From the NCBI RefSeq assembly GCF_028885415.1, contig NZ_CP118527.1, positions 6,696,001 to 6,760,000 on the forward strand: 64,000 bases of DNA. The letters are read 5' to 3'. Below the pieces are notes generated by a model. It searched no databases, was not told the DNA's origin, and saw only the letters and a program-made list of their open reading frames with translations. This document shows positions 1-9,429 of this stretch, one piece after another. The position numbers and the translations under genes were made by a program. The stretch's first letter is position 1. The number at the start of each line of letters is the position of its first letter. Origin of the DNA: Streptomyces coeruleorubidus. GTDB lineage: Bacteria; Actinomycetota; Actinomycetes; Streptomycetales; Streptomycetaceae.

Positions 1-53
1 TCTCATCCGCGAGCGCAGACGCTCGTGTGCCGATCCATCGAAAGGAACGATTC

Positions 54-881
54 GTGACCAGGTTCGCGCCCGGCGCCCCCGCATGGTTCGACCTCGGTTC
101 GCCCGATGTCGCCGCCTCGGCCGACTTCTACACCGGCCTGTTCGGCTGGACCGCCACCGTGGTCAGCGACCCGGGCGCCGGGGGATACACGACGTTCAGC
201 TCCGACGGGAAGCTGGTCGCCGCGGTCGCCCGCCACCAGATCGACACCCCCTACCACCGGCCGTACGGGCCCGGGAACGACCAGCACGGCATGCCGGCCA
301 TCTGGACCGTGTACTTCGCCACCGACGACGCCGACGCACTGACCAAGCGGGTCGAGACGGCGGGCGGCGAGGTCATCATGACCCCGATGGACGTCCTCGG
401 CCTCGGCCGGATGGCGGTCTTCGCCGACCCCTCCGGGGCCGCGTTCGCGGTCTGGCGCAAGGGAGTCATGGAGGGCGCGGAGGTGACGGGCGTGCCCGGC
501 TCGGTCGGCTGGGTCGAGCTGGTGACCGACGGCATCGGGGCCGCCCGGGACTTCTACCCGGCGACCCTCGGCCTGGCTCCGGCCGACACCGGCCTGAAGG
601 GCGTCACCGACCCGGTCTGGCACATCGGTGACACACCGGTCGCCGGCACCCAGGAGCTGGGCGTCACCGGCGCGGTACGGCCGCACTGGGCCGTGCTGTT
701 CGCCGTGCGCGACTGCGACGCGACGGTCCGGCGCGCCGTTGAACTCGGCGGCTCCGTCGAGAACGAGCCCGCCGACACGCCCAGGGGGCGGCGGGCGGAC
801 CTGCTCGACCCGCACGGGGCCGGCTTCTCGGTGGTCGAACTGCGGGAGGGGTACCCCGCGGCGGCGGGCGGTGCCTCGTGA
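54..881 (+). CDS. dnrV: DnrV-like VOC (glyoxalase-fold) protein, DoxA partner
   Basis: A 275-residue protein of two tandem VOC (vicinal oxygen chelate) modules, about residues 8-125 and 135-265, each with the usual W-F-D/W-V-E opening strand and a closing DPxGAxFxV strand. I chose the GTG at 54 because AAGGA lies at 42-46; the GTG at 27 has no such site. The stop overlaps the next start (GTGA at 878-881), so it is translationally coupled to doxA. In daunorubicin clusters a double-VOC protein, DnrV, sits next to DoxA and supports the late C-13/C-14 oxidations, perhaps by binding product or intermediate. The position, length and partner fit that protein; a catalytic role of its own is not evident from the sequence. 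Confidence 0.85.
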   Translation: MTRFAPGAPAWFDLGSPDVAASADFYTGLFGWTATVVSDPGAGGYTTFSSDGKLVAAVARHQIDTPYHRPYGPGNDQHGMPAIWTVYFATDDADALTKRVETAGGEVIMTPMDVLGLGRMAVFADPSGAAFAVWRKGVMEGAEVTGVPGSVGWVELVTDGIGAARDFYPATLGLAPADTGLKGVTDPVWHIGDTPVAGTQELGVTGAVRPHWAVLFAVRDCDATVRRAVELGGSVENEPADTPRGRRADLLDPHGAGFSVVELREGYPAAAGGAS

Positions 882-2146
882 GCGGCGAGGCGCCCCGGGT
901 GGCCGCCGACCCGTTCGCGTGTCCCATGATGACCATGCAGCGCAAGCCCGAGGTGCACGACGCCTTCCGGGAGGCGGGCCCGGTCGTCGAGGTGAACGCC
1001 CCCGCGGGCGGACCCGCCTGGGTCATCACCGATGACGCCCTCGCCCGCGAGGTGCTGGCCGATCCCCGGTTCGTGAAGGACCCCGACCTCGCCCCCGCCG
1101 CCTGGCGGGGGGTGGACGACGGTCTCGACATCCCCGTTCCGGAGCTGCGACCGTTCACGCTCATCGCCGTGGACGGCGAGGCCCACCGGCGCCTGCGCCG
1201 CATCCACGCACCTGCGTTCAACCCGCGCCGGCTGGCCGAGCGGACGGATCGCATCGCCGCCATCGCCGGCCGGCTGCTCACCGAACTCGCCGACGCCTCC
1301 GGCCGGTCGGGCAAACCGGCCGAGCTGATCGGCGGCTTCGCGTACCACTTCCCGCTGCTGGTCATCTGCGAGCTGCTCGGCGTGCCGGTCACCGATCCGG
1401 CGATGGCCCGCGAGGCCGTCAGCGTTCTCAAGGCACTCGGCCTCGGCGGCCCGCAGAGCGGCGGGGGTGACGGCACGGACCCTGCCGGGGGCGTGCCGGA
1501 CACCTCGGCCCTGGAGAGCCTGCTCCTCGAAGCCGTGCACTCAGCCCGGCGGAACGACACCCGGACCATGACCCGCGTGCTGTACGAACGCGCGCAAGCC
1601 GAGTTCGGCTCGGTCTCCGACGACCAGCTCGTCTACATGATCACCGGGCTCATCTTCGCCGGCCACGACACCACCGGCTCCTTCCTGGGCTTCCTGCTCG
1701 CGGAGGTCCTGGCGGGCCGCCTCGCGGCGGACGCCGACGAGGACGCCGTCTCCCGGTTCGTGGAGGAGGCGCTGCGCTACCACCCGCCGGTGCCCTACAC
1801 GTTGTGGAGGTTCGCTGCCACGGAGGTGACCATCGGCGGCGTCCGGCTGCCCCGCGGAGCGCCGGTGCTGGTGGACATCGAGGGCACCAACACCGACGGC
1901 CGCCATCACGACGCCCCGCACGCCTTCCACCCGGACCGTCCCTCGTGGCGGCGGCTCACCTTCGGCGACGGGCCGCACTACTGCATCGGGGAGCAGCTCG
2001 CCCAGCTGGAGTCGCGCACGATGATCGGCGTACTGCGCAGCAGGTTCCCCGAGGCCCGACTGGCCGTGCCGTACGACGAGTTGCGGTGGAGCCGGAAGGG
2101 GGCCCAGACGGCCCGGCTCACCGAACTGCCCGTCTGGCTGCGCTGA
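878..2146 (+). CDS. doxA: Cytochrome P450 DoxA, anthracycline C-13/C-14 hydroxylase
   Basis: A 422-residue P450, the length of DoxA. The oxygen-activation motif AGHDTTGS, an ExxR pair in the K helix (EEALRYHPP) and the haem-binding loop [10 protein letters not shown] with Cys369 are all present, so the enzyme should be active. From memory the sequence, starting at MSGEAPRV, is nearly the same as DoxA of Streptomyces peucetius and Streptomyces sp. C5, which carries out the C-13 oxidations to the ketone and the C-14 hydroxylation of daunorubicin to doxorubicin. It is coupled to dnrV by a 4-bp overlap and followed by a strong hairpin. It needs a ferredoxin and reductase encoded elsewhere. It is the best single marker that the cluster makes a daunorubicin-type anthracycline. 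Confidence 0.93.
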   Translation: MSGEAPRVAADPFACPMMTMQRKPEVHDAFREAGPVVEVNAPAGGPAWVITDDALAREVLADPRFVKDPDLAPAAWRGVDDGLDIPVPELRPFTLIAVDGEAHRRLRRIHAPAFNPRRLAERTDRIAAIAGRLLTELADASGRSGKPAELIGGFAYHFPLLVICELLGVPVTDPAMAREAVSVLKALGLGGPQSGGGDGTDPAGGVPDTSALESLLLEAVHSARRNDTRTMTRVLYERAQAEFGSVSDDQLVYMITGLIFAGHDTTGSFLGFLLAEVLAGRLAADADEDAVSRFVEEALRYHPPVPYTLWRFAATEVTIGGVRLPRGAPVLVDIEGTNTDGRHHDAPHAFHPDRPSWRRLTFGDGPHYCIGEQLAQLESRTMIGVLRSRFPEARLAVPYDELRWSRKGAQTARLTELPVWLR

Positions 2147-2161
2147 TCCGCCGGCCGCGAC

Positions 2162-2210
2162 CGGCACGGGACCGCCCACCGCCCTCCGCGCGGTGGGCGG
2201 TCCCGTGCCG
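2162..2210 (+). terminator. Strong hairpin terminator after doxA
   Basis: A perfect 20-bp inverted repeat (2162-2181 against 2191-2210) with a 9-base loop begins 15 bases after the doxA stop. There is no U-run, which is common for Streptomyces terminators. It should separate dnrV-doxA from the dnrI promoter region. Confidence 0.85.
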
Positions 2211-2425
2211 TGTACCCGGTGCGGACCCTCCCCGGCGCTCCCACTGTGACTTTCTCACATCGGGACGTGATGAACTAATCCCAGCAAGTGCCGTACACAC
2301 TTTCATGGCGGGCATTCACTTGCGAGGATGGAGCGAGCAAACGGGGCCGCCCGAGGACATCCTTCGGCCGCCGGAAATATGCCACCTGCTGACGCGATCG
2401 GAACGCCACAGAGGGAGCACCGGCA

Positions 2426-3244
2426 ATGCAGATCAATATGTTGGGCCCGCTCGTCGCACATCACAATGGCACGTCGGTGACCCCGATAGCCAGAAAACCC
2501 CGGCAAGTATTCTCACTGCTCGCTCTCCAGGCAGGAACCGTCGTGCCGGTGCCCGCGCTGATGGAGGAGCTCTGGGGAACCCAACCCCCGGCGAGCGCGC
2601 TGACCACCCTTCAGACCTACATCCTTCAAGTGCGCCGGGGCATCACCGTGGCCCTCGGCGCGAGCCACAACGGACCCGCCAAGGACGTGCTGCGCACCTG
2701 CTACGGCGGCTACCTGCTCGATGTGGACCCTACCCACACCGACGTGTACGCCTTCGAGCGTCTCGCCGAGGAGGGCAAGCGGGCGTGCGAGCGGGGGGAG
2801 CTCGACCTGGCCTCCGCACGCTTCCGCCAGGCCCTCGACCTGTGGCGCGGAGACGCGCTCGTGGACGTGCACGCCGGCATGCGGATCGGCATGGAGGTGG
2901 CACGCCTGGAGGAGAGCCGGCTCGGCGTCCTGGAGGCCCGCATGGAGACCGACCTGAGGCTGGGCCGGCACGCGAGCCTGCTGCCCGAGCTGTCGGCGCT
3001 CACCGCCCGCCACCCCATGCACGAGAACCTGTGGGCCCAATTCATGATCGCCCTCCATCGCTCGGGCCGCACGAGCCAGGCCCTCGAAGCCTTCATCAAA
3101 CTCCGCAAGACATTGGTGAACGAGCTGGGGGTGGAACCGTCCGCCCGTCTCCAGCACCTCCAGCACGCGATTCTGCGGGCCGACCCCGGCATCGACCGGA
3201 ACGGTCCGGAAATCCCGGCAGCCGCGTCCGTCGCGCTTGCCTGA
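2426..3244 (+). CDS. dnrI: SARP-family pathway activator (DnrI)
   Basis: A 272-residue protein with the Streptomyces antibiotic regulatory protein layout: an OmpR-type winged helix-turn-helix at about residues 15-95 ([23 protein letters not shown]) followed by a bacterial transcriptional activation domain at about 100-250, with no NTPase extension. Length and start (MQINMLGPL) match DnrI, the activator that recognises TCGAGC-type repeats upstream of anthracycline structural genes. Start ATG 2426 follows GAGGGAGC at 2411-2418. It lies 22 bp before dnmJ on the same strand, the dnrI-dnmJ order known from S. peucetius. Regulation is probably by the DnrN homologue at 16,234. The 215 bp upstream are free for a promoter. 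Confidence 0.9.
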   Translation: MQINMLGPLVAHHNGTSVTPIARKPRQVFSLLALQAGTVVPVPALMEELWGTQPPASALTTLQTYILQVRRGITVALGASHNGPAKDVLRTCYGGYLLDVDPTHTDVYAFERLAEEGKRACERGELDLASARFRQALDLWRGDALVDVHAGMRIGMEVARLEESRLGVLEARMETDLRLGRHASLLPELSALTARHPMHENLWAQFMIALHRSGRTSQALEAFIKLRKTLVNELGVEPSARLQHLQHAILRADPGIDRNGPEIPAAASVALA

Positions 3245-3266
3245 CCGCGCCCCGACAAGGAGTCAC

Positions 3267-4379
3267 GTGTCCACCTACGTCTGGCAATACCTCAATGAAT
3301 ACCGGGAAGAACGCGCCGACATTCTCGATGCGGTGGAAACCGTATTCGAGTCCGGCCAGCTAATTCTCGGGACCGGCGTCCGCTCTTTCGAGGAGGAGTT
3401 CGCCGCCTATCACGGACTGCCGTACTGCACCGGCGTCGACAACGGCACCAACGCGCTGGTCCTCGGCCTGCGGGCGCTCGGCATCGGCCCGGGGGACGAG
3501 GTCGTGACGGTCTCCAACACCGCGGCGCCCACCGTGGTGGCCATCGACGCCGTGGGCGCCACCCCCGTCTTCGTCGACGTGCACGAGGAGAACTACCTCA
3601 TGGACACCGGCCGGCTCCGGTCGGTGATCGGCCCGCGCACCCGGTGCCTGCTGCCCGTCCACCTCTACGGACAGAGCGTGGACATGACCCCCGTGCTCGA
3701 ACTCGCCGCCGAGCACGACCTGAAGGTGCTGGAGGACTGCGCCCAGGCCCACGGTGCCCGCCGTCACGGACGGCTGGTCGGCACCCAGGGGCATGCGGCG
3801 GCCTTCTCCTTCTACCCGACCAAGGTCCTCGGTGCCTACGGTGACGGCGGCGCCGTCGTCACGCCGGACGCGGAAGTCGACCGGCGGCTGCGGCGGTTGC
3901 GCTACTACGGCATGGAGGAGCGCTACTACGTCGTGGACACCCCCGGGCACAACAGCAGGCTCGACGAGGTGCAGGCCGAGATCCTGCGCCGGAAACTGCG
4001 TCGCCTCGACGCCTATGTCGAGGGCCGCCGGGCCGTCGCCCGCCGCTACGAGGAGGGACTCGGTGACCTCGACGGCCTGGTGCTGCCCACGACCGCCGAG
4101 GGCAACGACCACGTCTACTACGTGTACGTGGTGCGTCACCCCGAACGCGACCGCATCCTGGAGGCGCTCACCGCCTACGACATCCATCTCAACATCAGCT
4201 ACCCCTGGCCCGTCCACACCATGAGCGGATTCGCCCACCTCGGCTACGGCCCCGGCGACCTGCCGGTGACCGAACGGCTGGCCGGCGAGATCTTCTCCCT
4301 GCCGATGTACCCCTCGCTGCGTCCCGACGCGCAGGAGAAGGTGATCGACGCGGTGCGGGAGGTCGTCGGAAGCCTGTGA
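3267..4379 (+). CDS. dnmJ: dTDP-sugar 3-aminotransferase (DnmJ), PLP-dependent
   Basis: A 370-residue DegT/DnrJ/EryC1/StrS aminotransferase. The family core is clear: a GVDNGTNAL cofactor-binding loop, [10 protein letters not shown] with the PLP-ring aspartate, and the Schiff-base lysine in [15 protein letters not shown]. The N-terminus MSTYVWQYL is typical of DnmJ, which aminates C-3 of dTDP-3,4-diketo-2,6-dideoxyglucose in daunosamine synthesis. Start GTG 3267 is preceded by AAGGAG at 3257-3262; the ATG at 3237 would overlap dnrI and lacks a site. Its stop is 1 bp from the stop of the convergent dnmV. A close alternative would be a 3-aminotransferase for another aminodideoxysugar such as the vancosamine or evernitrose precursors. 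Confidence 0.92.
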   Translation: MSTYVWQYLNEYREERADILDAVETVFESGQLILGTGVRSFEEEFAAYHGLPYCTGVDNGTNALVLGLRALGIGPGDEVVTVSNTAAPTVVAIDAVGATPVFVDVHEENYLMDTGRLRSVIGPRTRCLLPVHLYGQSVDMTPVLELAAEHDLKVLEDCAQAHGARRHGRLVGTQGHAAAFSFYPTKVLGAYGDGGAVVTPDAEVDRRLRRLRYYGMEERYYVVDTPGHNSRLDEVQAEILRRKLRRLDAYVEGRRAVARRYEEGLGDLDGLVLPTTAEGNDHVYYVYVVRHPERDRILEALTAYDIHLNISYPWPVHTMSGFAHLGYGPGDLPVTERLAGEIFSLPMYPSLRPDAQEKVIDAVREVVGSL

Positions 4380-4380
4380 G

Positions 4381-5304
4381 CTAGGCCGGGGCGCCGTGCG
4401 CGGTCCGCCACATGCTGTGGACGGAGTCCCGCAGGCCGATGCGCGGCGCCCAGGACAGCAACCGCCGGGCCCGCCCGATGTCCAGCCGGGTCCAGTCGCC
4501 GCCCTTGCTCCGCACCGGCGCGGCCCGGCGGTCGACCCGGTCCTCCGGGAAGGCGGCGGCCTCCAGCAGCCAGCCGACCAGATCACCGATCGGCACGGCG
4601 TCCCCGCGCCCGATGTTGACGACCAGCCCGCCGACCGCCGGAGCCCGCCCGGCCCGCACCACCGCCTGTGCGACGTCCCGCACGTCGACGAAGTCCCGCC
4701 GGGCGTCCGCGACGCTCAACTCCAGCCGCCCACCGTGCGCGAGGGCCGTGGTGATACGCGCCATCAGGGCGGCCAGGAAACTCTCCTGCGGCGGGTGCGG
4801 GCCCGACATGTTCGCCGCGCGCAGCACCACCGCGTCCAGGACACCGGCCCGCGCTGCGGTCAGGACGGCCGACGAGGTCTCCAGTTTGACGCGCGCGTAC
4901 GGCGTGACCGGCTCCGGCAGCAGGTCCTCGTGCAGCAGCGTGCCGGCCGGTACGGGACCGTACTCGTGCACCGACCCCAGATGGACCAGCCGGGGCCGGA
5001 ACGGGAGCAGCGCGAGCGCCTCCACCAGGCGTCGCACCAGTCGCAGATGCGAGTACGTCATCTCCTCCTCGGTGTCGCCCCAGCCGCCCGCCGCGTTGAC
5101 TACGACGTCCGCCGGCGGATCACCCAGCACCGTGGCGATCCGCCCGGGCGCGGCGGCCGCGAGGTCCAGCTCCGTGAACCCGCACCCGCTCAGATGCGGC
5201 GCCGGGCGGCGGGCCACCCCGTGCACGTCCCACCCGTGCGCCTGGTACGCCGCACACACCTGCCGGCCGACGCTGCCCGTCGCCCCCAGAACCACGACCC
5301 GCAT
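4381..5304 (-). CDS. dnmV: dTDP-4-keto-6-deoxyhexose 4-ketoreductase (DnmV)
   Basis: A 307-residue extended short-chain dehydrogenase. Residues 1-20 form the Rossmann fingerprint GATGSVGRQV, and the catalytic set is the serine in HLGSVHEYG with the Y-x3-K pair YARVK. The C-terminal part has the substrate-domain pattern VNIGRGDAVPIGDLVGWLL. DnmV reduces the C-4 ketone in the last step of dTDP-daunosamine synthesis. ATG 5304 is chosen because dnmU ends 7 bp upstream and the Rossmann strand starts at residue 3. It forms the operon dnmZ-dnmU-dnmV and meets dnmJ tail to tail. Whether the C-4 hydroxyl is axial or equatorial cannot be read from the sequence. Confidence 0.88.
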   Translation of the reverse strand: MRVVVLGATGSVGRQVCAAYQAHGWDVHGVARRPAPHLSGCGFTELDLAAAAPGRIATVLGDPPADVVVNAAGGWGDTEEEMTYSHLRLVRRLVEALALLPFRPRLVHLGSVHEYGPVPAGTLLHEDLLPEPVTPYARVKLETSSAVLTAARAGVLDAVVLRAANMSGPHPPQESFLAALMARITTALAHGGRLELSVADARRDFVDVRDVAQAVVRAGRAPAVGGLVVNIGRGDAVPIGDLVGWLLEAAAFPEDRVDRRAAPVRSKGGDWTRLDIGRARRLLSWAPRIGLRDSVHSMWRTAHGAPA

Positions 5305-5311
5305 GTCCGCC

Positions 5312-5938
5312 TCACCCGTCTCCGCGTGACCCGGCCGGCGGCCACAGCTCCGACTCGACCGCCCGGCACGCGGCGTACTCCGGAAGGGTCCCGGCGGCCC
5401 GGGCCTGCTCCAGGGGCGGTGCAGCCCGGTCCCGGCCGGACAGCACAGGCTCCAGGTCACCCGGCACGGGCAGCCCGAGGGCCGGGTCCAGCACCGACAC
5501 GGCGAGTTCGTTGGCCTGCACGTACTCCCCGGACAGCATGTACGACATGACGGTGTCGTCCTCCAGGGCCACGAAGGCGTGCCCCACCCCGACCGGGAAG
5601 TACACCGCCCGGAACTCCCGCGGCTCCAGCTCGACGGCGTCCCACCGGCCGTACGTCGGGGAGCCGACCCGCACGTCGACGACGATGTCCAGCGACCTGC
5701 CACGGGCGCAGTACACGTACTTGGCCGAGCCCGGCGGCGTCACGGTGTAGTGCACGCCCCGCACCACCCCACGCCGCGACCGGCTGTGATTGGTCTGCCG
5801 CACCGGGAAGAGCGGGTGGCCGACCGCGGCCGTGAACGCATCCTCCCGGAACGGTGAGACGAACAGCCCCCGCTCGTCCGGAAACACCTCCGGCTCGAAC
5901 GTGTACGCCCCCCGCACCGCCAGTTCCCGCGCCTTCAT
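5312..5938 (-). CDS. dnmU: dTDP-4-keto-6-deoxyhexose 3,5-epimerase (DnmU, RmlC family)
   Basis: A 208-residue RmlC-type cupin. DERGLFVSPF and RGVVRGVHYT carry the conserved substrate-binding residues, the latter with the family's catalytic histidine; a conserved tyrosine region (MSYMLSGEYVQANE) follows. In sugar pathways with C-3 already aminated, these enzymes invert C-5 to give the L-sugar. The gene lies 7 bp upstream of dnmV and 46 bp downstream of dnmZ on the same strand. Start ATG 5938 leads into the expected first strand (RGAYTFEPEVF). Its presence says the final sugar is L-configured, as in daunosamine, vancosamine and evernitrose. Confidence 0.88.
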   Translation of the reverse strand: MKARELAVRGAYTFEPEVFPDERGLFVSPFREDAFTAAVGHPLFPVRQTNHSRSRRGVVRGVHYTVTPPGSAKYVYCARGRSLDIVVDVRVGSPTYGRWDAVELEPREFRAVYFPVGVGHAFVALEDDTVMSYMLSGEYVQANELAVSVLDPALGLPVPGDLEPVLSGRDRAAPPLEQARAAGTLPEYAACRAVESELWPPAGSRGDG

Positions 5939-5984
5939 CCACGTCCTCCGACTCCAGGGATCCCGGTCCCGCGTCGCCCGCTGC

Positions 5985-7202
5985 TCATCGGCCCAACGCC
6001 ACTTCGCTCAGGTAGTCGACGCCGTCCGTGAAGTTGTACGGATGCATGAACCCGCCCGCCCGGACATCGCGGTACAGGCGCGCCAGCGGGTGGGAGTTGC
6101 TGTATCCGGCCCCTCCCACGAGCATCAGGCAGTCGTCCACCACGCCCACCGAGTGCCGGTTGACGAGCAGCTTGGCGTACTGGAAGGGCGTCATCATGGC
6201 GCGGCCGCGGGCGGCGAGGTCGCCGCTGAGGTCGTCGGCGAGCCGGTCGGCGGTGGTCAACGCGCTCGCCACCGCCGTGTGCAGCGCGAACAGCCGGGCG
6301 TCCATCTCGGCCACCGTGGTCCGCACCCCGGCCGGCGCCCCGCCGCGCCTGCGCAGTTCCGTGAGGGCGATCCTGCGAGCGGCCTCGGCGATGCCGACGT
6401 AGATGCCCAGCATGGCGATCGAGCTGACCGTCTGCCCGGCGAGCGCCGCGTCGTCGCGGACGCCCGGCTCGCCGCGCGGCAGCACCCGGTCCCGGTCCAC
6501 GGGACAGCCGTCGAAGACGATGTCCACACTGCCCGACGACCGCATGCCCATTCCGTCCCAGTTGTCCAGTACGGTCAGGCCCGGGGTGGTGCGCGCGACC
6601 ACCGGCGCGGCCAGCCGGACGGGGGCGCCCGCCTCCTCCAGCCGGGTCGACACCACGTAGTGGGTGGCGATCCCGGCCATGCTGACCAGCGTCTTGCGGC
6701 CGTTCAGGCGGTAGGAGCCGTCCGTGGCGCGGGTCAGTACGGTGGTGCCGCGCACGTCCTTCACCGCTCCGCAGATCACCGCCTCGCCCGCACCCATCTG
6801 TCGGAGCAGGTCCTCCGCGAGCGGCCGCGTCGACGGTGCCCCGTGCCGCCACTCGAAGTCCAGGGTCAGACCCCGGCTGAACTGCATGTGCAGAGCCAGC
6901 GCCACGCCCGCGTCCCGACCGGCGATCCTGGCCAGGGCCAGCGCGACGTCGTGCAGCGAGTGGACGCCGAGCCCTCCGAGGTCCTCCGGGACGGTGGCCC
7001 CCAGCACGCCCTCCTTGCGCATCCGGTCGAAGAGGTGGACGGGCAGAGTGGCCTCGCGGTCGTTGTCCCGGCTCTCCGCCTCCAGGGTCGGCAGGTACCG
7101 CTCCAGAAGGTCGAGCAGCCGTCGCCCGGCCGGCGTCTTGGGTTCGCAGAGGCCGTTGTCGGCCAGGACACCGGGGTGTTCGTGCACAGATGGCTTTGTC
7201 AT
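5985..7202 (-). CDS. dnmZ: FAD-dependent aminosugar nitrososynthase (DnmZ/KijD3/EvdC-type)
   Basis: A 405-residue protein of the acyl-CoA dehydrogenase fold. N-terminal helices, a central beta domain (VICGAVKDVRGTTVLTR, YRLNGRKTLVSMA) and a C-terminal four-helix domain ending GGAGYSNSHPLARLYRDVR are all present; the last segment matches the FAD-binding end of the family. DnmZ, KijD3 and the everninomicin and rubradirin homologues use FADH2 and O2 to oxidise the 3-amino group of dTDP-sugars to hydroxylamine and nitroso. ATG 7202 has GAGGAG at 7208-7213. It heads the dnmZ-dnmU-dnmV operon and diverges from the cyclase-family gene at 7368. In S. peucetius the gene is present although daunosamine is not N-oxidised; here a nearby C-3 methyltransferase makes a real nitroso- or nitrosugar more plausible. 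Confidence 0.9.
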   Translation of the reverse strand: MTKPSVHEHPGVLADNGLCEPKTPAGRRLLDLLERYLPTLEAESRDNDREATLPVHLFDRMRKEGVLGATVPEDLGGLGVHSLHDVALALARIAGRDAGVALALHMQFSRGLTLDFEWRHGAPSTRPLAEDLLRQMGAGEAVICGAVKDVRGTTVLTRATDGSYRLNGRKTLVSMAGIATHYVVSTRLEEAGAPVRLAAPVVARTTPGLTVLDNWDGMGMRSSGSVDIVFDGCPVDRDRVLPRGEPGVRDDAALAGQTVSSIAMLGIYVGIAEAARRIALTELRRRGGAPAGVRTTVAEMDARLFALHTAVASALTTADRLADDLSGDLAARGRAMMTPFQYAKLLVNRHSVGVVDDCLMLVGGAGYSNSHPLARLYRDVRAGGFMHPYNFTDGVDYLSEVALGR

Positions 7203-7256
7203 GACTCCTCGTAAGGATCGGAGACAACTCCTGGAGAGCAGGCTGCCGATCGGCCT

Positions 7257-7274
7257 TCGAGCGTCACTGGAGCG
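7257..7274 (+). promoter_or_regulatory. Probable SARP (DnrI) binding box between dnmZ and the cyclase-family gene
   Basis: Two heptamers, TCGAGCG (7257-7263) and TGGAGCG (7268-7274), lie exactly 11 bp apart, one helical turn. This is the layout recognised by SARPs, and TCGAGC is the reported DnrI core. The box sits in the 165-bp divergent region between dnmZ and the gene at 7368, so it could serve either promoter. Binding is inferred. Confidence 0.6.
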
Positions 7275-7367
7275 AAGGTTCCGGGCACGTGGTCCACCGG
7301 CGTTCCGCCACCGCTCGAGGGACTGCCGGTGTGCTGTGGTGGCCCGAGAGGAGCGGAGGCGACGACC

Positions 7368-8147
7368 ATGCGGATCATCGACATCTCCAGCGCGGTGGAC
7401 GCGTCGGGATGGGAACCGGACGAAGTGCGGCACGAGGTGCTCAGCCCCCGGGAGGGCGCCGTCCACATGAGCGAGGAGATGCGGCGTCACTTCGGCGTCG
7501 CGTTCGACCCCGACGAACTGCCCGAAGGCGAGTTCCTGTCGCTCGACCGGCTCACGCTCACGTCCCACACCGGCACGCACATCGACGCTCCCTCCCACTA
7601 CGGCTCACGGGCGCACTACGGCGACGGCAGGCCGCGGAACATCGACGAGCTGCCGCTCGACTGGTTCTACGGCCCGGGGCTGCTGCTCGACCTCACCGGC
7701 TGCGAGGGACCGACGGCCGGCGCCGGGGACCTGGAGAAGGAACTGGCCCGCATCGGCCGGGTGCCGGAGCCGGGCACCATCGTCCTGCTCCGCACCGGCG
7801 CCTCCGAGCGGGCCGGGACCGAGCAGTACTTCACCGACTTCACCGGTCTGGACGGCCCCGCCGTCAACCTGCTGCTCGACCACGGCGTGCGGGTCATCGG
7901 CACCGACGCGTTCAGCCTGGACGCGCCGTTCGGCGCCGTGATCCGCCGGTACCGGGAGACGGGGGACCGGTCGGTGCTCTGGCCGGCGCATGTCACCGGA
8001 CGACACCGGGAGTACTGCCAGATCGAGCGGCTGGGGAACCTGGCCGCGCTGCCGGGGTGCGACGGCTTCCAGGTCGCCTGCTTCCCCGTGAAGATCACCG
8101 GCGCGGGGGCCGGCTGGACCCGCGCGGTCGCCTTCGTCGACGAATGA
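7368..8147 (+). CDS. Cyclase-family (kynurenine formamidase-fold) metal-dependent hydrolase
   Basis: A 259-residue member of the cyclase family (PF04199). The diagnostic metal-binding motif HTGTHIDAPSHY is at about residues 66-77, and later conserved positions include TDAFSLD and the C-terminal CFPVKITGAGAGW. Members hydrolyse amides (kynurenine formamidase) or enol lactones, and some act in type II polyketide clusters as late ring cyclases (MtmX and OxyN are examples I recall). Start ATG 7368 follows GGAGG at 7355-7359. It is divergent from dnmZ and followed 52 bp later by the C-methyltransferase. A role in closing the last ring, or in hydrolysis of a shunt lactone, fits the context but is not shown by sequence. 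Confidence 0.75.
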   Translation: MRIIDISSAVDASGWEPDEVRHEVLSPREGAVHMSEEMRRHFGVAFDPDELPEGEFLSLDRLTLTSHTGTHIDAPSHYGSRAHYGDGRPRNIDELPLDWFYGPGLLLDLTGCEGPTAGAGDLEKELARIGRVPEPGTIVLLRTGASERAGTEQYFTDFTGLDGPAVNLLLDHGVRVIGTDAFSLDAPFGAVIRRYRETGDRSVLWPAHVTGRHREYCQIERLGNLAALPGCDGFQVACFPVKITGAGAGWTRAVAFVDE

Positions 8148-8199
8148 ACGTTCCGGGCGGTGGCCCCGGACCGGCGGCCACCCAGCATCGAGAGGGATC

Positions 8200-9429
8200 A
8201 TGGAGCCGAACGAATCGACATGTCGTATCTGCGGTGGCCGAGTACGGGAGTTCTTCGACTTCGGCCGCCAGCCGCTGTCCGACTACTTCCCGTCGGAGGA
8301 GGAGCTCGACAACGAGTTCTTCTTCCGGCTCGCGGTCGGGATGTGCGTCACGTGCACCATGGTCCAGCTGCTGGAGGAGGTGCCCAGGGACCGCATGTTC
8401 CGCTACGACTACCCGTACCACTCGTCGGGTTCGGAGCGGATGCGCGAGCACTTCGCGGCGACCGCCCGCCGGCTGATCGGCACCGAGCTGACCGGGCGGG
8501 ACCCGTTCTGCGTGGAGATCGGCAGCAACGACGGAGTGATGCTCCGCACGGTGCGCGACGCCGGTGTCCGGCACCTGGGCGTGGAGCCTTCCGGCGGTGT
8601 CGCCGACGTGTCCCGGGCCGAGGGCATCCAGGTGCGGACCGCGTTCTTCGAGGAGTCCACGGCCCGGGAGATCGCCCAGGAACACGGGCCCGCGAACGTC
8701 ATCTACGCGGCCAACACGATCTGTCACATCCCGTACCTCGACTCCGTCTTCCGCGGTGTCGACGCCCTCCTCGCGCCGGACGGCGTCTTCGTCTTCGAGG
8801 ACCCCTACCTCGGCGACATCGTCGAGAAGAACACCTTCGACCAGATCTACGACGAGCACTTCTACCTGTTCACCGCCCGCTCGGTGAGCACCACCGCCCA
8901 GCGCTTCGGATTCGAACTGGTCGACGTGGAGCGGCTCCCGGTGCACGGCGGCGAGGTCCGCTACACCATCGCCCGCGCGGGCCGGCGGCAGCCGAGCCCC
9001 CGGGTCGGCGAGCTCATCGCCGAGGAGAGCCGGCGCGGGCTCGCCGACCTGACGACGCTGGAGAAGTTCGGCGCCCAGGTCAAGCGGGTCTGCTGGGACC
9101 TGGTGGCCCGTCTGCGCGAACTGCGCGACCTCGGCTTCTACGTCGTCGGGTACGGGGCGACCGCCAAGAGCGCCACCGTGCTCAACTACGCGGGGATCGG
9201 CCCCGACCTGCTGCCGTGCGTCTACGACACCACGCCGGCCAAGATCGGCCGCCGGCTCCCCGGGTCCCACATCCCCATCCGCTCCGCCGAGGAGTTCCGG
9301 GCCCCCTACCCCGACTATGCGCTGCTCTTCGCCTGGAACCACCTGGACGAAGTCCAGGCGCGAGAGGCGGAGTTCACGAAGCAGGGGGGCCGCTGGATCC
9401 TCTACGTCCCGGAGTTCCGGATCAGCTGA
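8200..9429 (+). CDS. SAM-dependent sugar 3-C-methyltransferase (EvaC/TylCIII/TcaB9-type)
   Basis: A 409-residue protein with the three-part layout of NDP-sugar C-3 methyltransferases: an N-terminal zinc module with CRICGG (about residues 8-13) and CVTC (about 50-53), a SAM domain with the glycine-rich loop VEIGSNDGVML (about 105-115), and a C-terminal Rossmann-like domain (YGATAKSATVLNYAG). A histidine-tyrosine pair expected for deprotonation at C-3 is present around IYDEHFYLF. Such enzymes methylate C-3 of dTDP-3-amino-4-keto-2,3,6-trideoxyhexose in vancosamine, evernitrose and kijanose synthesis. ATG 8200 has AGAGGGA just upstream. The gene is foreign to the classical daunorubicin pathway, since daunosamine is unbranched. 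Its stop overlaps the convergent oxidase by 8 bp. Confidence 0.88.
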   Translation: MEPNESTCRICGGRVREFFDFGRQPLSDYFPSEEELDNEFFFRLAVGMCVTCTMVQLLEEVPRDRMFRYDYPYHSSGSERMREHFAATARRLIGTELTGRDPFCVEIGSNDGVMLRTVRDAGVRHLGVEPSGGVADVSRAEGIQVRTAFFEESTAREIAQEHGPANVIYAANTICHIPYLDSVFRGVDALLAPDGVFVFEDPYLGDIVEKNTFDQIYDEHFYLFTARSVSTTAQRFGFELVDVERLPVHGGEVRYTIARAGRRQPSPRVGELIAEESRRGLADLTTLEKFGAQVKRVCWDLVARLRELRDLGFYVVGYGATAKSATVLNYAGIGPDLLPCVYDTTPAKIGRRLPGSHIPIRSAEEFRAPYPDYALLFAWNHLDEVQAREAEFTKQGGRWILYVPEFRIS

